Assembly: GCA_036380875.1 (NCBI GenBank)
Contig: DASVDX010000057.1
Coordinates: 48,275-112,274 of the forward strand
Reading direction: 5' to 3'
Length of the DNA: 64,000 nt
Source: ZC4RG17 sp036380875
GTDB taxonomy: Bacteria > Actinomycetota > Acidimicrobiia > Spongiisociales > ZC4RG35
Shown here: positions 15,207 to 24,376 of the stretch, piece after piece
Position numbering within the stretch: the stretch's first letter is position 1
Layout: each line of letters opens with the position of its first letter
Notes under the pieces: model-generated
Database searches by the model: none
Seen by the model: only the letters and a program-made list of their open reading frames with translations
What the model was told of the DNA's origin: nothing
Position numbers and translations under genes: made by a program

Positions 15207-17003
15207 CTAGACGCGGTTCAGCGTCGGCGGCGCCGCCTCTTGGGCCGGCTGGCCTGGTACGCCGGGAAGGGTTAGGCGAAACTCCGTCAGGCCGTCGAGG
15301 CGGCGGTACTCGAGGGTGCCTCCCATCAGCTCGGCGAGGTTGCGCGACACCGCCAGGCCGATGCCGACGGAGCCGGGAGCCACAGATTCATGGCCGCGGA
15401 CATAGGGGTCGAAGATCCGCTCGGCGTACCCCTCGACTACACCGTCGCCGTCGTCGACGACACTCAGAGCCACGTGGCCGGAGCCCTCGGAGAGCCTGAT
15501 CTCGACGGTGTCCCCACCGTATCGCCTGGCGTTGGTCAGGAGGTTGCGGATGATCTGGCGGCACCGCAGCGGGTCCGCTGTCACGATCGCCTTCTCACCG
15601 AGGACCGGGATGTCGAGGGCCAAGGTGGCGACTACGGCTTCTGCCTCCTCCCGGAGGTCGAAGTCGGTGGACTGGACGGTGAGGCCGCCACTCTCCACAC
15701 GGGCCGCCACGAGCAGGTCTTCGACCAGATGAGCCAGCTCCCGGCTCTGCTCGGCGACGACAGCGGCCAGTTCCGCCAGGGTCTCCCGGTCGAATTCCAT
15801 CGCAGAAGCCGCCATCTCCTCGGCCAGGCCCACCACGGCGGTGAGGGGCGTGCGGAGTTCGTGGGAGACGGAGGCCACCAGTTCGTCCTTCGATCGCACG
15901 AGTTCTTCCAGACGGCGATGGTCGTCTTGGCGGCGCCAGTAGGCCGAAACCAGGGCGGCAGCCTGCAGGAGCATGTTCACCTCGAGGTCGGAGCGACGCC
16001 GCGCCTCGCGGTTGTACACGAGTGACAGGCACCCGCGCCAGACGCCATCGACGAATACCGGCACGGACAGCTCCATCTCCACCCCGCCTTTTTCGTAGAG
16101 CTCCCGCTCACGGCCATCGAGGGCTTCCCGGCGCATCTCACAGACCCGGCCGGAGAGGTGAGCTTCGAGCATGGTGGGGAGATCGGAATAGCTGCCCCGC
16201 ATCCAACTGACGTCTTCGGTGATGGCGTCGCTGTAGGCGGCAGCGACGATCTCCCATCCCGGCACGTCGCCCTCGTAAGTGGTGCGGTCGACGTAAGCGC
16301 AATCGGCAGCTGTGGCCTCGAGCAGGGCGGCGAGCGCCACGTCGAGGGCGTCTTCAGAGGCGTCCTCCAACAAGACCTGGGAAGAGCGGGCGAGGGCACG
16401 GTGGAGGCCGACCAGCTCCGCCTGAGCCCTGGTGGCGGCGTTGGCGGAGTCGAAGAGTCGTTTGACCATGAAGTGGAGGATGAAGACCGTAGCCGCCGTG
16501 ACGATCACCCAGTCGAGCACATCCTCCACGACCTGGCCGGTCGTCAGGCCATAGACCAGCGCCCACACTGCCGGCCCCGCCCACACTCCGACACGAAGCC
16601 AGAGCGGCTGACGATCCAGGACAGCAGCTGCCACCGCCACCGTCACGAGGATGGCGTATGCCGTGTATTGGTCGTACCAGCCGAAAGGCAGGCTCCAGCT
16701 GACTGTCCAGACAGAGGCCACGGCGGTGGTGACCGCGGCGGAAACGAGAAGGAGGAAGAGGTCGGGGCGGGGCCGCCGCCATTCCCGATACGCCCAGAGG
16801 GCGTATGCCGCCGCCCACAGGACACGGGGGATCGGCATGTCTGTGACGTGCAGGACGGTGCCGGCCACGAAATCGACCACGGCCAGCGTGGCGGCGGCGA
16901 GAGCCACGGCGAGAGCAAGAGGCCGAGCGAGATCGACTCGGAAAGAGGAGTCAGGCACGACAGCCCTATCGGTCGGGGTCGGCCCCGCCTTGAAGTGTTG
17001 CAT
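15207..17003 (-). CDS. Membrane sensor histidine kinase with GAF-like domain
   Basis: The 598-residue protein has about five or six N-terminal membrane helices (residues 25-170), a short coiled region, a GAF-like sensory domain (about 200-350), a HisKA domain with phospho-acceptor H381 in SHELRTP, and a HATPase domain with N-box NLLTNARRYGG, DDGDGV and GSVGIGLAVSRNLAELMGG. It is therefore an intact autokinase. No response regulator gene is adjacent, so it is an orphan kinase here. The ATG 17003 is the first codon after a GC-rich 145-base non-coding gap. Confidence 0.87.
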   Translation of the reverse strand: MQHFKAGPTPTDRAVVPDSSFRVDLARPLALAVALAAATLAVVDFVAGTVLHVTDMPIPRVLWAAAYALWAYREWRRPRPDLFLLLVSAAVTTAVASVWTVSWSLPFGWYDQYTAYAILVTVAVAAAVLDRQPLWLRVGVWAGPAVWALVYGLTTGQVVEDVLDWVIVTAATVFILHFMVKRLFDSANAATRAQAELVGLHRALARSSQVLLEDASEDALDVALAALLEATAADCAYVDRTTYEGDVPGWEIVAAAYSDAITEDVSWMRGSYSDLPTMLEAHLSGRVCEMRREALDGRERELYEKGGVEMELSVPVFVDGVWRGCLSLVYNREARRRSDLEVNMLLQAAALVSAYWRRQDDHRRLEELVRSKDELVASVSHELRTPLTAVVGLAEEMAASAMEFDRETLAELAAVVAEQSRELAHLVEDLLVAARVESGGLTVQSTDFDLREEAEAVVATLALDIPVLGEKAIVTADPLRCRQIIRNLLTNARRYGGDTVEIRLSEGSGHVALSVVDDGDGVVEGYAERIFDPYVRGHESVAPGSVGIGLAVSRNLAELMGGTLEYRRLDGLTEFRLTLPGVPGQPAQEAAPPTLNRV

Positions 17004-17148
17004 TTGTCTTCGGGAGACTATCCCCGTTACCCGAGCTCAGGCGGGAAGAGGTGCCCGGCGTACCGCCCCCGACCCCGGATGCCCCCCAGCGGCACACCGG
17101 GCACCGGCGACAACATACGCGGAAGGTGTGACGGGTTTGTTACGTGGT

Positions 17149-17634
17149 TCAGGCGAGCCAGTGGTTGTCGTGGTGGTGATAGAACTCGTAGAGCTCTTCC
17201 GGCGACATCGGGGCGACTGCGTCCGCCAAACCCTCGAAGTACGCCTCTCGAGGCGCTCCAGGTGCGAAGTGGATGAGCATCTCGGCGTGAGCGCCTGACT
17301 CGTTGCGGAACCCGTGGATGCCACCGAATGGCACGTGTACGAAGTCGCCAGGGACACATTCGATCCAGCGAGCGCCATCGAAGATGTTCACGACGCCGCC
17401 GAGGATGAAGAAGGACTCGGTGATCGTGCGATGGAAATGAGGACCGGGACCGCTGGGCTGGGGGCCCATCACCCACCGGTAGATGCCGAACAAGCCACCG
17501 GTCGACTCTCCGGTCGCGATGTAGTGGCAAGTGTTGCCGTTCGAGTAGGTGATGTCCGGACCGGCGGTGGCGGGCCGGTGGACGGCGCTGACTTCGCCGG
17601 TGTCCCCCTGATACTGGGCGGCGGGGTACTCCAT
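17149..17634 (-). CDS. Cupin domain-containing protein
   Basis: The 161-residue protein is a single cupin barrel. Motif 1 is in GPHFHRTITESFFILGG (His, His, Glu metal ligands) and motif 2 in VPFGGIHGFRN near residue 107. No catalytic partner domain is present. ATG 17634 follows TAACTT (17646-17641) by 6 bases, so the mRNA looks leaderless. The C-terminal HHHDNHW is rich in His and may add metal contacts. Function is not assignable beyond metal-binding cupin. Confidence 0.85.
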   Translation of the reverse strand: MEYPAAQYQGDTGEVSAVHRPATAGPDITYSNGNTCHYIATGESTGGLFGIYRWVMGPQPSGPGPHFHRTITESFFILGGVVNIFDGARWIECVPGDFVHVPFGGIHGFRNESGAHAEMLIHFAPGAPREAYFEGLADAVAPMSPEELYEFYHHHDNHWLA

Positions 17635-17662
17635 CGGGCCAAGTTAGGCGGCGCCCGGACTC

Positions 17663-18928
17663 CTAACGAGGGAGTTTTGCTCCCCCGGCGATGCGGAGAT
17701 CGGCGGAGTCGGCAGCTTCTCGGCCCAGGAGATACCCGACACCGTCGGTAGCCGACACCGACATCGTGCCGATCCGGCCGAGGGTGGACTCCATGGCTTG
17801 CTCGGCGGCTCGCTCGCGGGCGGCCAGGAGAGGTACCAGAGCGACGCCGGTCTCCGTTTGCGCTTCGGTGACCGCCTCGTCGGAGGCGGCGGCGAGTCTC
17901 TGCCCGATCCGGTGGGCGAATCCGACGAGGAACGAACGCCGGAACCGGGCCGTTTCGCTGCCGTTGCCGCGTAGGTGGGGCGGCCTCTGGCGCTGCATTG
18001 CGCGGGTGGCTTGGACGAGCAGCGAAGTGAACAGTTCGTCGACGCCGGTGATGTCGTGGGGGTGCCCGAAGACCGTGGCGAACCCGAATCCTTGCGACCA
18101 GGCGGCCCGACACCCGTTGGCGAACGCGATCTTCGACAGCAGCACGAACTTCTGCCGCGCGTAGGGGTCGTCGATGGCCACACGCCGCCCGGTGACCTGT
18201 TGGGGATGTTTCTTCTCGCTCGCCAGTGCGGCCTGGTCGATGCGGTGGCGGGTCATCAACTCCTGGGCTTTGGCAGTGAGCGCCTCGGCTTCGGCGTCGA
18301 ACTCGGTGCTTTCCGCCTTGGCGAGGAGGGCGCGGATCCTCTCCAGGAGACCTGGGTCGAGGTTCACATCCGTGGTGTCTGCCATCGGGTGCTCGAGATG
18401 CGGCCACGCCGACGGCGGGGCCATGAGTTCCGGCAACGAAGGGAGCGTGCCGATGAGAGCGAGGACCTCGATGGCGGCTTGGATTGGCCACGGGGCCTCC
18501 ACCTCGGCCTCGGCCGCGAGGCGGTCGACCTGGATCATCCACTCAGGAGCCACCGCCCTTCCCCATTGGGCATAGGTTCGGGACTGCTCCACCACGGCGG
18601 CGGCTGCCACTTCGCCCGCTGACTTTCCGAGGCGGCGTCGACATAGACGGACGACGTCGGCAGGCTGCCAGCCCCTCTCCCACAACGCCGCCAGACCGTC
18701 GGTGAGGCGCCCGGCGAGAGCCTCTTGGACTTCGCCTGTCGGCGGCGAATGCTCCAACACCGCCAGCATGCGATCCACCAGGAGTTTCTGGCCTCGGCGG
18801 ATTGCGTAGACGGCCGAGTCGATCAGATCCTCGACCGACCGCGGCAGGTCGTAGGCATCGAACGGAGCGGCCGATCGGCGGGATCGACGCCTCATCTCTT
18901 CTGCTCGGCGGCGGCTTCTCTTCCCCAT
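17663..18928 (-). CDS. DUF2786 domain-containing protein
   Basis: In this 421-residue protein the DUF2786 motif is clear at about residues 196-235 (IRALLAKAESTEFDAEAEAL, then KAQELMTRHRID). The N-terminus is strongly basic (KRSRRRAEEMRRRSRR), which would suit nucleic-acid contact. Residues 240-420 are mostly helical with no motif I know. Related actinobacterial proteins occur commonly but lack an assigned function. It lies upstream of the cupin gene, separated by only 28 bases, so the two may be cotranscribed unless the leaderless cupin promoter inside this gene's 3' gap is used. Confidence 0.82.
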   Translation of the reverse strand: MGKRSRRRAEEMRRRSRRSAAPFDAYDLPRSVEDLIDSAVYAIRRGQKLLVDRMLAVLEHSPPTGEVQEALAGRLTDGLAALWERGWQPADVVRLCRRRLGKSAGEVAAAAVVEQSRTYAQWGRAVAPEWMIQVDRLAAEAEVEAPWPIQAAIEVLALIGTLPSLPELMAPPSAWPHLEHPMADTTDVNLDPGLLERIRALLAKAESTEFDAEAEALTAKAQELMTRHRIDQAALASEKKHPQQVTGRRVAIDDPYARQKFVLLSKIAFANGCRAAWSQGFGFATVFGHPHDITGVDELFTSLLVQATRAMQRQRPPHLRGNGSETARFRRSFLVGFAHRIGQRLAAASDEAVTEAQTETGVALVPLLAARERAAEQAMESTLGRIGTMSVSATDGVGYLLGREAADSADLRIAGGAKLPR

Positions 18929-19057
18929 GCCGCCTTCATACCGGGAGCCACCGACAGATTCGCTGCCGGGCGGCCAGGAGTTCGATCAGGCTCGTCCGGG
19001 GTGGAGAAGAGGAGCGTCCACGATCGGATCACCCCGCCATGGTGGCACCCGTCAGTG

Positions 19058-19492
19058 CTACTCCGGGACGACCGCTACCGCTTTCAGTTCGAGGATGAGT
19101 CGAGGATCGGTCGCGAGGCGAACCACCTCCACCGACGTGCTCGCCGGCCGGTGGCTTCCGAAAGCACGAGCCATCGCCCGGTTGACGGCGTCCTGGTTCT
19201 TGGCCTGGTCGACCATGTAGCGGGTCACTTCGACGATCGACTCCAGCGTCCCGCCGGCCGCCTCGACCACCTTCCTCAGGTTCGCCACACACATCTCCGT
19301 CTGCTTCTCCGGGTCTTCGGGGATGTCGTCGAACTCCTCGGGGATGTGGGGATGGGAGTGGTAGACGGGGGCGGCCGTGACACCGGCGAGGTACACGATT
19401 CGACCCCCCGTGATCTTGATCGCCGGCGTGTAGGGCATGTTGAACCGGGGATCGTTCTCCTCGGTGTGGACGTACTCGAACAGGTCGGGCAT
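19058..19492 (-). CDS. Rid-family (YjgF/YER057c) protein, last gene of the importer operon
   Basis: The 144-residue protein has the Rid fold: IVYLAGVTA, the helix LRKVVEAAGGTLESIVEVTRYM and C-terminal STSVEVVRLATDPRLILELKAVAV. The Arg that RidA uses for imine hydrolysis (PARS in E. coli) is replaced here (PAST), so archetypal imine deaminase activity is not expected. AGGAGG sits 6 bases before ATG 19492, which was preferred to ATG 19498. It is downstream of the permease gene, 26 bases away, and probably in the same operon; a substrate-processing role with the importer is inference. Confidence 0.85.
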   Translation of the reverse strand: MPDLFEYVHTEENDPRFNMPYTPAIKITGGRIVYLAGVTAAPVYHSHPHIPEEFDDIPEDPEKQTEMCVANLRKVVEAAGGTLESIVEVTRYMVDQAKNQDAVNRAMARAFGSHRPASTSVEVVRLATDPRLILELKAVAVVPE

Positions 19493-19518
19493 TGCCATCC
19501 TCCTTCCGATTTCGGTTG

Positions 19519-20538
19519 TCAGTCCCAATCGAGGAACGCGGGCAGCTTGCGCCGTTGCCGGAGGCTGCCGACGATCCCGAGCGGGAAGAAGAGCAAGACG
19601 ATGATGAGGATGATTCCGGTCACCACGATGTTGAGCTCTGACGAGCCGAAACGGGCCACCGACACCTCGTTGACCGTGACGAGCAGGATGGCGCCTACCA
19701 CAGGGCCGGCCACGGTCCCGCGCCCGCCGATGATCGCCATCAGGACCATCTGGGCGGCGATGGAGATCGTGAAGAACACCGACGGGCGCACGTAGGTGAG
19801 CGAGTAGCCCCAGATCGCACCCGCCACGGCCGGGAACACAGCACTCAAGGCATAGGCGACGATCTTGTACCGACGGGTGTCGATGCCCAGCACCTCGGCT
19901 TTGGTCTCGTCCTGGGCCAACGCCCGCAGGCCCAAGCCGAGCTTGGAATGGGCCACCTTCCACGAGAGCCAGGTGGAGCCGAGTGCCGTCAGCGCCATCC
20001 CGGCGTAGAAGGGGACACGGGCCCACTCCCGCGGATAACCGGGGAGCGGGAGGCTGAGGCCATTGGCGCCGCCCACCAGCTCCCAGTTGTCGAACACCAG
20101 CGCCGCCATGAGGAGCAGGGCGACGGTGGCGATGATGAACGCCGGGCCGCGGGTGCGCAACGTGATCAGACCCACGATCAGGCCGAGCACCAGTCCGACC
20201 AGGCCGGCTAGTGGAGCAGTGAGGAACGGCGACCACCCCTGATAGACGAGGAGGGCGGCGGCCAGATAGCCCCCGACCCCGAAGAAGACGTTGTTCCCGA
20301 GCGAGATGTACCCGGCGTATCCGCCGATCAAGTTCCAGCTGGTGGCGAGGGTCACCCACATCAAGGCGATCGTCGCCATCTGCATCAGGTAGTGGAACGT
20401 GGGGCCGACCACAGGACGCGACAGCGGCAGCAGGACGAGCAGCAAGAGCAGGACGACGCCGGCGACGACCCGGCTCCGCCGCGACTTGGGGCGGGGCGGC
20501 TCGATCGAGGTTTCGGGCTCGCGGGCCACTTCGACCAT
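19519..20538 (-). CDS. Branched-chain amino acid-type ABC transporter permease (LivM-like)
   Basis: The 339-residue protein has about ten membrane helices and the LivM landmarks: SWNLIGGYAGYISLGNNVFFG near residue 68, LRALAQDETKAEVLGID near 205 (the cytoplasmic coupling segment) and IGGRGTVAGPVVGAILL near 270. It forms the pore with the LivH-like protein. Start ATG 20538 overlaps the preceding stop (TGATG). The substrate of this hydrophobic amino acid/amide-type importer is unknown; the flanking Rid genes hint at an amino acid or an amide-like compound. Confidence 0.9.
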   Translation of the reverse strand: MVEVAREPETSIEPPRPKSRRSRVVAGVVLLLLLVLLPLSRPVVGPTFHYLMQMATIALMWVTLATSWNLIGGYAGYISLGNNVFFGVGGYLAAALLVYQGWSPFLTAPLAGLVGLVLGLIVGLITLRTRGPAFIIATVALLLMAALVFDNWELVGGANGLSLPLPGYPREWARVPFYAGMALTALGSTWLSWKVAHSKLGLGLRALAQDETKAEVLGIDTRRYKIVAYALSAVFPAVAGAIWGYSLTYVRPSVFFTISIAAQMVLMAIIGGRGTVAGPVVGAILLVTVNEVSVARFGSSELNIVVTGIILIIVLLFFPLGIVGSLRQRRKLPAFLDWD

Positions 20539-21404
20539 CACACCGCCTCCTTCTCGCCGAACAAGCCCTGCGGCCGGACGAGCAGGATGGCGAACAGGGC
20601 CAGATAGAAGGTGAGGGGCGACCACGTGGACCCCAGCCATTGGCTGACGAACGCGGCCAAGACCGCCAGCAGCAGCGAGCCGACCACTGCTCCGGCGAGG
20701 CTTCCCAAGCCGCCCAGGACGATCAACGACAACAGGAGGGCGATCCACTGCCAGTGCTGGCCTGGGAAGAACGTGAACAAGTAGCTGAGCAACGACCCCG
20801 CCGCCCCGGCCAGAGCCATGCCGATCCCGAAGGAGATCGTCGAGGTGCGCAGCACGTTCACGCCGACGATCTGGGCGGCCGTCCGGTTCTGCGTGAGGGC
20901 GGTGATGGCGTAGCCCGTCTTGGTGTGGTTGAGGAACAGCCAGAGAGCCAGGATCAGCACCAGACTGGCGACCGAGCCATAGAGCTGCCCTTTCGGAATG
21001 AACAGATCCCCGATGAGGAAGGCATCCGTGTTGTACGAGGGATTGGTCGACCGAAAGATCCCGGTGAACACGTAGCCGAGGATGCCTTCGATGATCAGGG
21101 CGAGGCCGAATGTGAGCAACACGGTCATCTCGCTGTACCGGTCGCTGCCTTCGAGCCGGGGGAACAGGGTGCGATAGACGACGACCCCGATGAGGAACAT
21201 GGTGGGCATCGTCACGACCAGCGAGACGAACGGATCGACTCCCAGTTCCGTGAAGAGGAAAAAGGCGATGTAGGCGGCTACGACCATGAAGGCGCCGTGG
21301 GCGAGGTTGACGATCCGCATGACACCGAACAAGAGCGTCAATCCGGAGGCCATCAGGGCGTAGACCCCGCCGAGCAGCACGCCGAGAATGAGTGTCTGGA
21401 TCAT
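20538..21404 (-). CDS. Branched-chain amino acid-type ABC transporter permease (LivH-like)
   Basis: The 288-residue protein starts in LivH style (LGVLLGGVYALMASGLTLLFG, then MRIVNLAHGAFMV near residue 30), carries about eight membrane helices, the coupling segment TALTQNRTAAQIVGVNV near 168 and LGGLGSLAGAVVGSLLL near 230. It pairs with the LivM-like protein to form the translocation pore. ATG overlaps the end of the upstream ATPase gene by 4 bases (ATGA), so translation is coupled along the operon. Confidence 0.92.
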   Translation of the reverse strand: MIQTLILGVLLGGVYALMASGLTLLFGVMRIVNLAHGAFMVVAAYIAFFLFTELGVDPFVSLVVTMPTMFLIGVVVYRTLFPRLEGSDRYSEMTVLLTFGLALIIEGILGYVFTGIFRSTNPSYNTDAFLIGDLFIPKGQLYGSVASLVLILALWLFLNHTKTGYAITALTQNRTAAQIVGVNVLRTSTISFGIGMALAGAAGSLLSYLFTFFPGQHWQWIALLLSLIVLGGLGSLAGAVVGSLLLAVLAAFVSQWLGSTWSPLTFYLALFAILLVRPQGLFGEKEAV

Positions 21405-22126
21405 TCGATCGTCGGTGCCTTTCCCATGTAGAGCTCGCCGATCCGAGGGTCGGCCAGGATCTCGGTGGCGGGGCCCTCGAACACCTTCCTCCCCAGGTCG
21501 AGCACGAAGGCCCAGTCCGACACGTTGAGCCCCCGCTCCACCGACTGCTCGACGAGCAGCACGGTGATGCCGCGCCCGTTCAGTCCGGCGATGGTCTCGA
21601 AAACCTGGTCGGCGGCCTGGGGAGCTAGGCCGAGACTCGGCTCGTCGACCATCATCAACCTGGGGCGGATCATCAGGGCGCGGCCCATCAGGAGGATCTG
21701 CTGCTGACCGCCGGAGAGCGTCCCGGCTGCCTGGTTCGCCCTCTCGGCCAGCAAGGGGAACTGCTCGAAGATCTCCTCCGTCCGCTCCTTGACGACGTTC
21801 TTGTCCTTCTCGAGGAAGGCACCCATCACCAGGTTCTGGCGGACGGTCATCTTCGGGAAGAGGCTCGGGTCCTGCGGCACGAAACAGATGCCCCGGGCGA
21901 GCAACTCGTCGGGGCGGAGGCCCCCGACCTCTTCGTCCCGGAATCGGATCGACCCTTGCCGAGGAGCGAGGATCCCGGCGATGACCTTCAACAGGGTGGA
22001 CTTGCCGGCGCCGTTGGGCCCGATGATGCAGTAGGTGCGGCCTTCTTCGATGTCGAGGGAAAGGCCATTGAGGATGTCGGGCCCGGATCGATACCCGGCG
22101 ACGACGTCGGTGACTCGGAGGAACAT
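21401..22126 (-). CDS. ABC transporter ATPase (LivF-like)
   Basis: A 241-residue LivF-type ATPase: Walker A GPNGAGKST near residue 37, Q-loop FVPQDPSLFP, signature LSGGQQQILLMGRAL near 138, Walker B LMMVDEPSLGL near 158 and the H-loop equivalent LLVEQSVERGL (Gln in place of His is normal in LivF). It powers the HAAT-type importer with the LivG-like protein. It starts one base after the LivG-like stop codon. Confidence 0.92.
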   Translation of the reverse strand: MFLRVTDVVAGYRSGPDILNGLSLDIEEGRTYCIIGPNGAGKSTLLKVIAGILAPRQGSIRFRDEEVGGLRPDELLARGICFVPQDPSLFPKMTVRQNLVMGAFLEKDKNVVKERTEEIFEQFPLLAERANQAAGTLSGGQQQILLMGRALMIRPRLMMVDEPSLGLAPQAADQVFETIAGLNGRGITVLLVEQSVERGLNVSDWAFVLDLGRKVFEGPATEILADPRIGELYMGKAPTIE

Positions 22127-22127
22127 C

Positions 22128-22862
22128 TCAGACCTTCCCCAGGTAGGCGTTGAGGACGGTCGGGTCGTCGCGCACGGTGGCCGGATCGGCCTGCATCAAC
22201 ACGGCACCGTGGGCCATCACGATGACCGAGTCGCTCAGGCTCATCACCATGTCCATGTTGTGCTCGACGATCAGGAACGTCACTCCTGTGTCGCGCAGGG
22301 CGCGGATGTGCCCGACGATCTTCTCCAACAGGGTCGGGTTGACGCCGCCTGCCGGCTCGTCGAGCAGAACCAGGCGAGGGCCCTGCATGAGCGCGGAGGC
22401 GAACTCGAGGAGCTTCCGTTGCCCGTAGGAGAGGTCCTCCGCCCCGGCTTCGGCCAAGTGGGAGATGCCGACGAACTCCAGCAGCTCCATGGCCCGGTCC
22501 ACTTCCCTCTTCGCCATCTTGGAGCTGAAGAGGCCCCGGAAGCCCGCGGGAGGGGCCGCCGCCACCATGTTCTCGAGCACCGTCAGGTGGGCCAATCCGC
22601 GGGTGATCTGGAAGGTGCGGCTGATCCCGAGCGCGGTGATCCGATGCGGTGACAGGCTCGTCAGCTCGTGGCCCTCGAAGCGGATCGAGCCGCTGTCGGG
22701 TTTCAAGACACCGCTGACCATGTTGAAGGCCGTGGTCTTGCCGGCGCCGTTGGGCCCGATCAGGGCGGTGATGGAGCCAGCTTCGACATCGAAGCTGGCT
22801 CCGTTCACCGCCTTCAAGCCTCCGAAGGACTTGTGGAGGTCTCTTACCTCGAGCAGTGCCAT
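22128..22862 (-). CDS. ABC transporter ATPase (LivG-like)
   Basis: A 244-residue LivG-type ATPase with Walker A GPNGAGKTT near residue 37, signature LSYGQRKLLEFASAL near 145, Walker B LVLLDEPAGGV near 166, H-loop IVEHNMDMVM near 198 and the C-terminal LNAYLGK tail typical of LivG. Start ATG 22862 directly precedes the conserved LLEVRDLHKSFGG. It follows the binding-protein gene by 22 bases. Confidence 0.93.
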   Translation of the reverse strand: MALLEVRDLHKSFGGLKAVNGASFDVEAGSITALIGPNGAGKTTAFNMVSGVLKPDSGSIRFEGHELTSLSPHRITALGISRTFQITRGLAHLTVLENMVAAAPPAGFRGLFSSKMAKREVDRAMELLEFVGISHLAEAGAEDLSYGQRKLLEFASALMQGPRLVLLDEPAGGVNPTLLEKIVGHIRALRDTGVTFLIVEHNMDMVMSLSDSVIVMAHGAVLMQADPATVRDDPTVLNAYLGKV

Positions 22863-22884
22863 GTGGGGAGCTCGGCCTCGAGGC

Positions 22885-24291
22885 TCACCATTCGGGCTTC
22901 GGCCACTGCAAGTCGACGGCCGTGCTGTAGGCGTCTCCCCGGGGGAAGACGAAGTTGAGCTGGTTGTCCTGCCACTGCAGCAACAGCACGTCGCGATCCG
23001 CCAGGAGGCCCTTGTCGTCCCACCACAGCGGGCCCTGGATCGTATTGACGGGATCGTCGGCGGTGCGGGAGGCGAACCAGTCGCGCAAGGCGGTGTTGTC
23101 GGTCGAGCCGACCGCCTCGATCGCCTGGGCCACGGTCTGGCAGACCGTGAACGGCTGGGCGTGGTCCTCGTTGGCCGGCTGGCCGGTGCGGGCCTCGATC
23201 TCGCGGGCGAAGTCCGCATTGGTGAACGGCTCGCCGGCGAGCTCGCCTTCCCAGCCGATGGTCGGATCCCACGTGCTCCACACCATGATCCCGTTGGCGG
23301 CGTCACCCAGCTGCTCCTCGAACTCGAGGTAGGTGCCCTGGCTGAAGAAGGCGCCCTTCGGCTGGTAGTCGACGGTCTGCATGGCACGCACGATGTCGAG
23401 CTCGGCGGGCGGCAACGTGAGGGCGAACAGGAACTCGGCGCCAGAGTTCTTCACCCGGTTGGCGAGCCCGATCCAGTCGTTGAAGCCCTCGGGGTACTGC
23501 TCCTCGAACACGAGCTCGATGCCGACATCGTTGAGATAACCCTCGCCGAAGTCCACCACATCGGTCGAACCGGGGATCTCGAGCGTTCCCCCGACGAGGC
23601 CGAGGGCGATGCTGTTGGTGAAGAAGTCATCGAAGTAGACGACGGCGGCCGAGGTCGGGAAGTCCTCCTCGGCGATGATGCCCTGGTCCCGGTAATAGGC
23701 CAGCACGTCGACCGGAGTCTGGCCGATGTAGTTGATCGGCTTCAGCGTGAACCCGAAGTTGTACTCGAACCCGCGGGAATGGGACTGCAGGGAGCTGTCG
23801 GACGGCTCCGGGTAGAGCATCTGGGCCTGCTCGGCGATCGCCGACGCCGGGAACGAGAGCAACGTCGAGAACGTGCCCAAGAGGACATCGACTTGATCGA
23901 CGTTGATCATGCGGTCTGTCTGCGAGGCAGTCGTCTCCGGGTCCGACTGGTTGTCGCTGATCAACAACTCGACCGGCCGACCCAGGAGCCCGCCCCGTTC
24001 GTTGATGATGTCGACGCAGACCTGATAGCCCTCCTGGTGGAGGGTTCCCGGAATCGAGAAGCCTCCGGTCAGAGGCAGCGATGCTCCAAAGACGATCGGG
24101 TCCCCTTCGGGAGCCTCCCCGCTGCCCGTCGTGGCGGGTGCCTCACTCGTGGTCGCGGTCGTGTCCCCGCTCGTCGAGGCGGTAGCGCCGTCGTCTGCGG
24201 GGGCGGTGGTGGTTCCGTCACCCGCCCCTTGGCCGCACGCGGCGAGGAGGAGGGAGATCACCCCCAACCACACGATGATGGTTCGCTTCAC
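22885..24291 (-). CDS. Extracellular substrate-binding lipoprotein of the HAAT-type importer
   Basis: The 468-residue protein has a lipoprotein signal peptide (MKRTIIVWLGVISLLLAAC; lipidated Cys at the lipobox LAAC), a Thr/Ala-rich linker of about 45 residues, then a type I periplasmic-binding fold (VFGASLPLTGGFSIPGTLHQ; INERGGLLGRPVELLISDNQ). It captures the substrate outside the membrane. GTG 24291 was preferred to GTG 24300 because GGAGG lies 8 bases before it. A 20-base perfect hairpin at 24311-24330 sits just before the ribosome-binding site. The ligand may be an amino acid, amide or aromatic; the sequence does not tell. Confidence 0.9.
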   Translation of the reverse strand: MKRTIIVWLGVISLLLAACGQGAGDGTTTAPADDGATASTSGDTTATTSEAPATTGSGEAPEGDPIVFGASLPLTGGFSIPGTLHQEGYQVCVDIINERGGLLGRPVELLISDNQSDPETTASQTDRMINVDQVDVLLGTFSTLLSFPASAIAEQAQMLYPEPSDSSLQSHSRGFEYNFGFTLKPINYIGQTPVDVLAYYRDQGIIAEEDFPTSAAVVYFDDFFTNSIALGLVGGTLEIPGSTDVVDFGEGYLNDVGIELVFEEQYPEGFNDWIGLANRVKNSGAEFLFALTLPPAELDIVRAMQTVDYQPKGAFFSQGTYLEFEEQLGDAANGIMVWSTWDPTIGWEGELAGEPFTNADFAREIEARTGQPANEDHAQPFTVCQTVAQAIEAVGSTDNTALRDWFASRTADDPVNTIQGPLWWDDKGLLADRDVLLLQWQDNQLNFVFPRGDAYSTAVDLQWPKPEW

Positions 24292-24310
24292 TGTTGTCAC
24301 CTCCGGTCAG

Positions 24311-24330
24311 CGGACGGCGCCGGCCGTCCG
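24311..24330. other. Perfect 8-bp-arm hairpin before the binding-protein gene
   Basis: CGGACGGC at 24311-24318 pairs exactly with GCCGTCCG at 24323-24330 around a GCCG loop. It lies between the Rid gene and the binding-protein ribosome-binding site, and could be an mRNA stabiliser that raises binding-protein output or a processing site. No T-run follows, so it is not a classic terminator. Confidence 0.5.
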
Positions 24331-24376
24331 GGTTGTCCCAGTCGTCCGTAAGCAGTGCTAAGAATCGAAGGGCGCC

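Noticed and set aside
15390..16025. Plus-strand open frames opposite the histidine kinase
   Set aside because: Low-complexity Gly/Val/Asp translation typical of antisense frames; the kinase has all catalytic motifs.
17025..17040. GGGTAA on the minus strand before the histidine kinase as a further SigB/SigF-type site
   Set aside because: There is no GTTT at 14-17 bases upstream, so only half of the consensus is present.
17004..17148. tRNA or small RNA gene in the gap before the histidine kinase
   Set aside because: No cloverleaf, anticodon arm or strong hairpin could be found; it looks like a plain upstream region.
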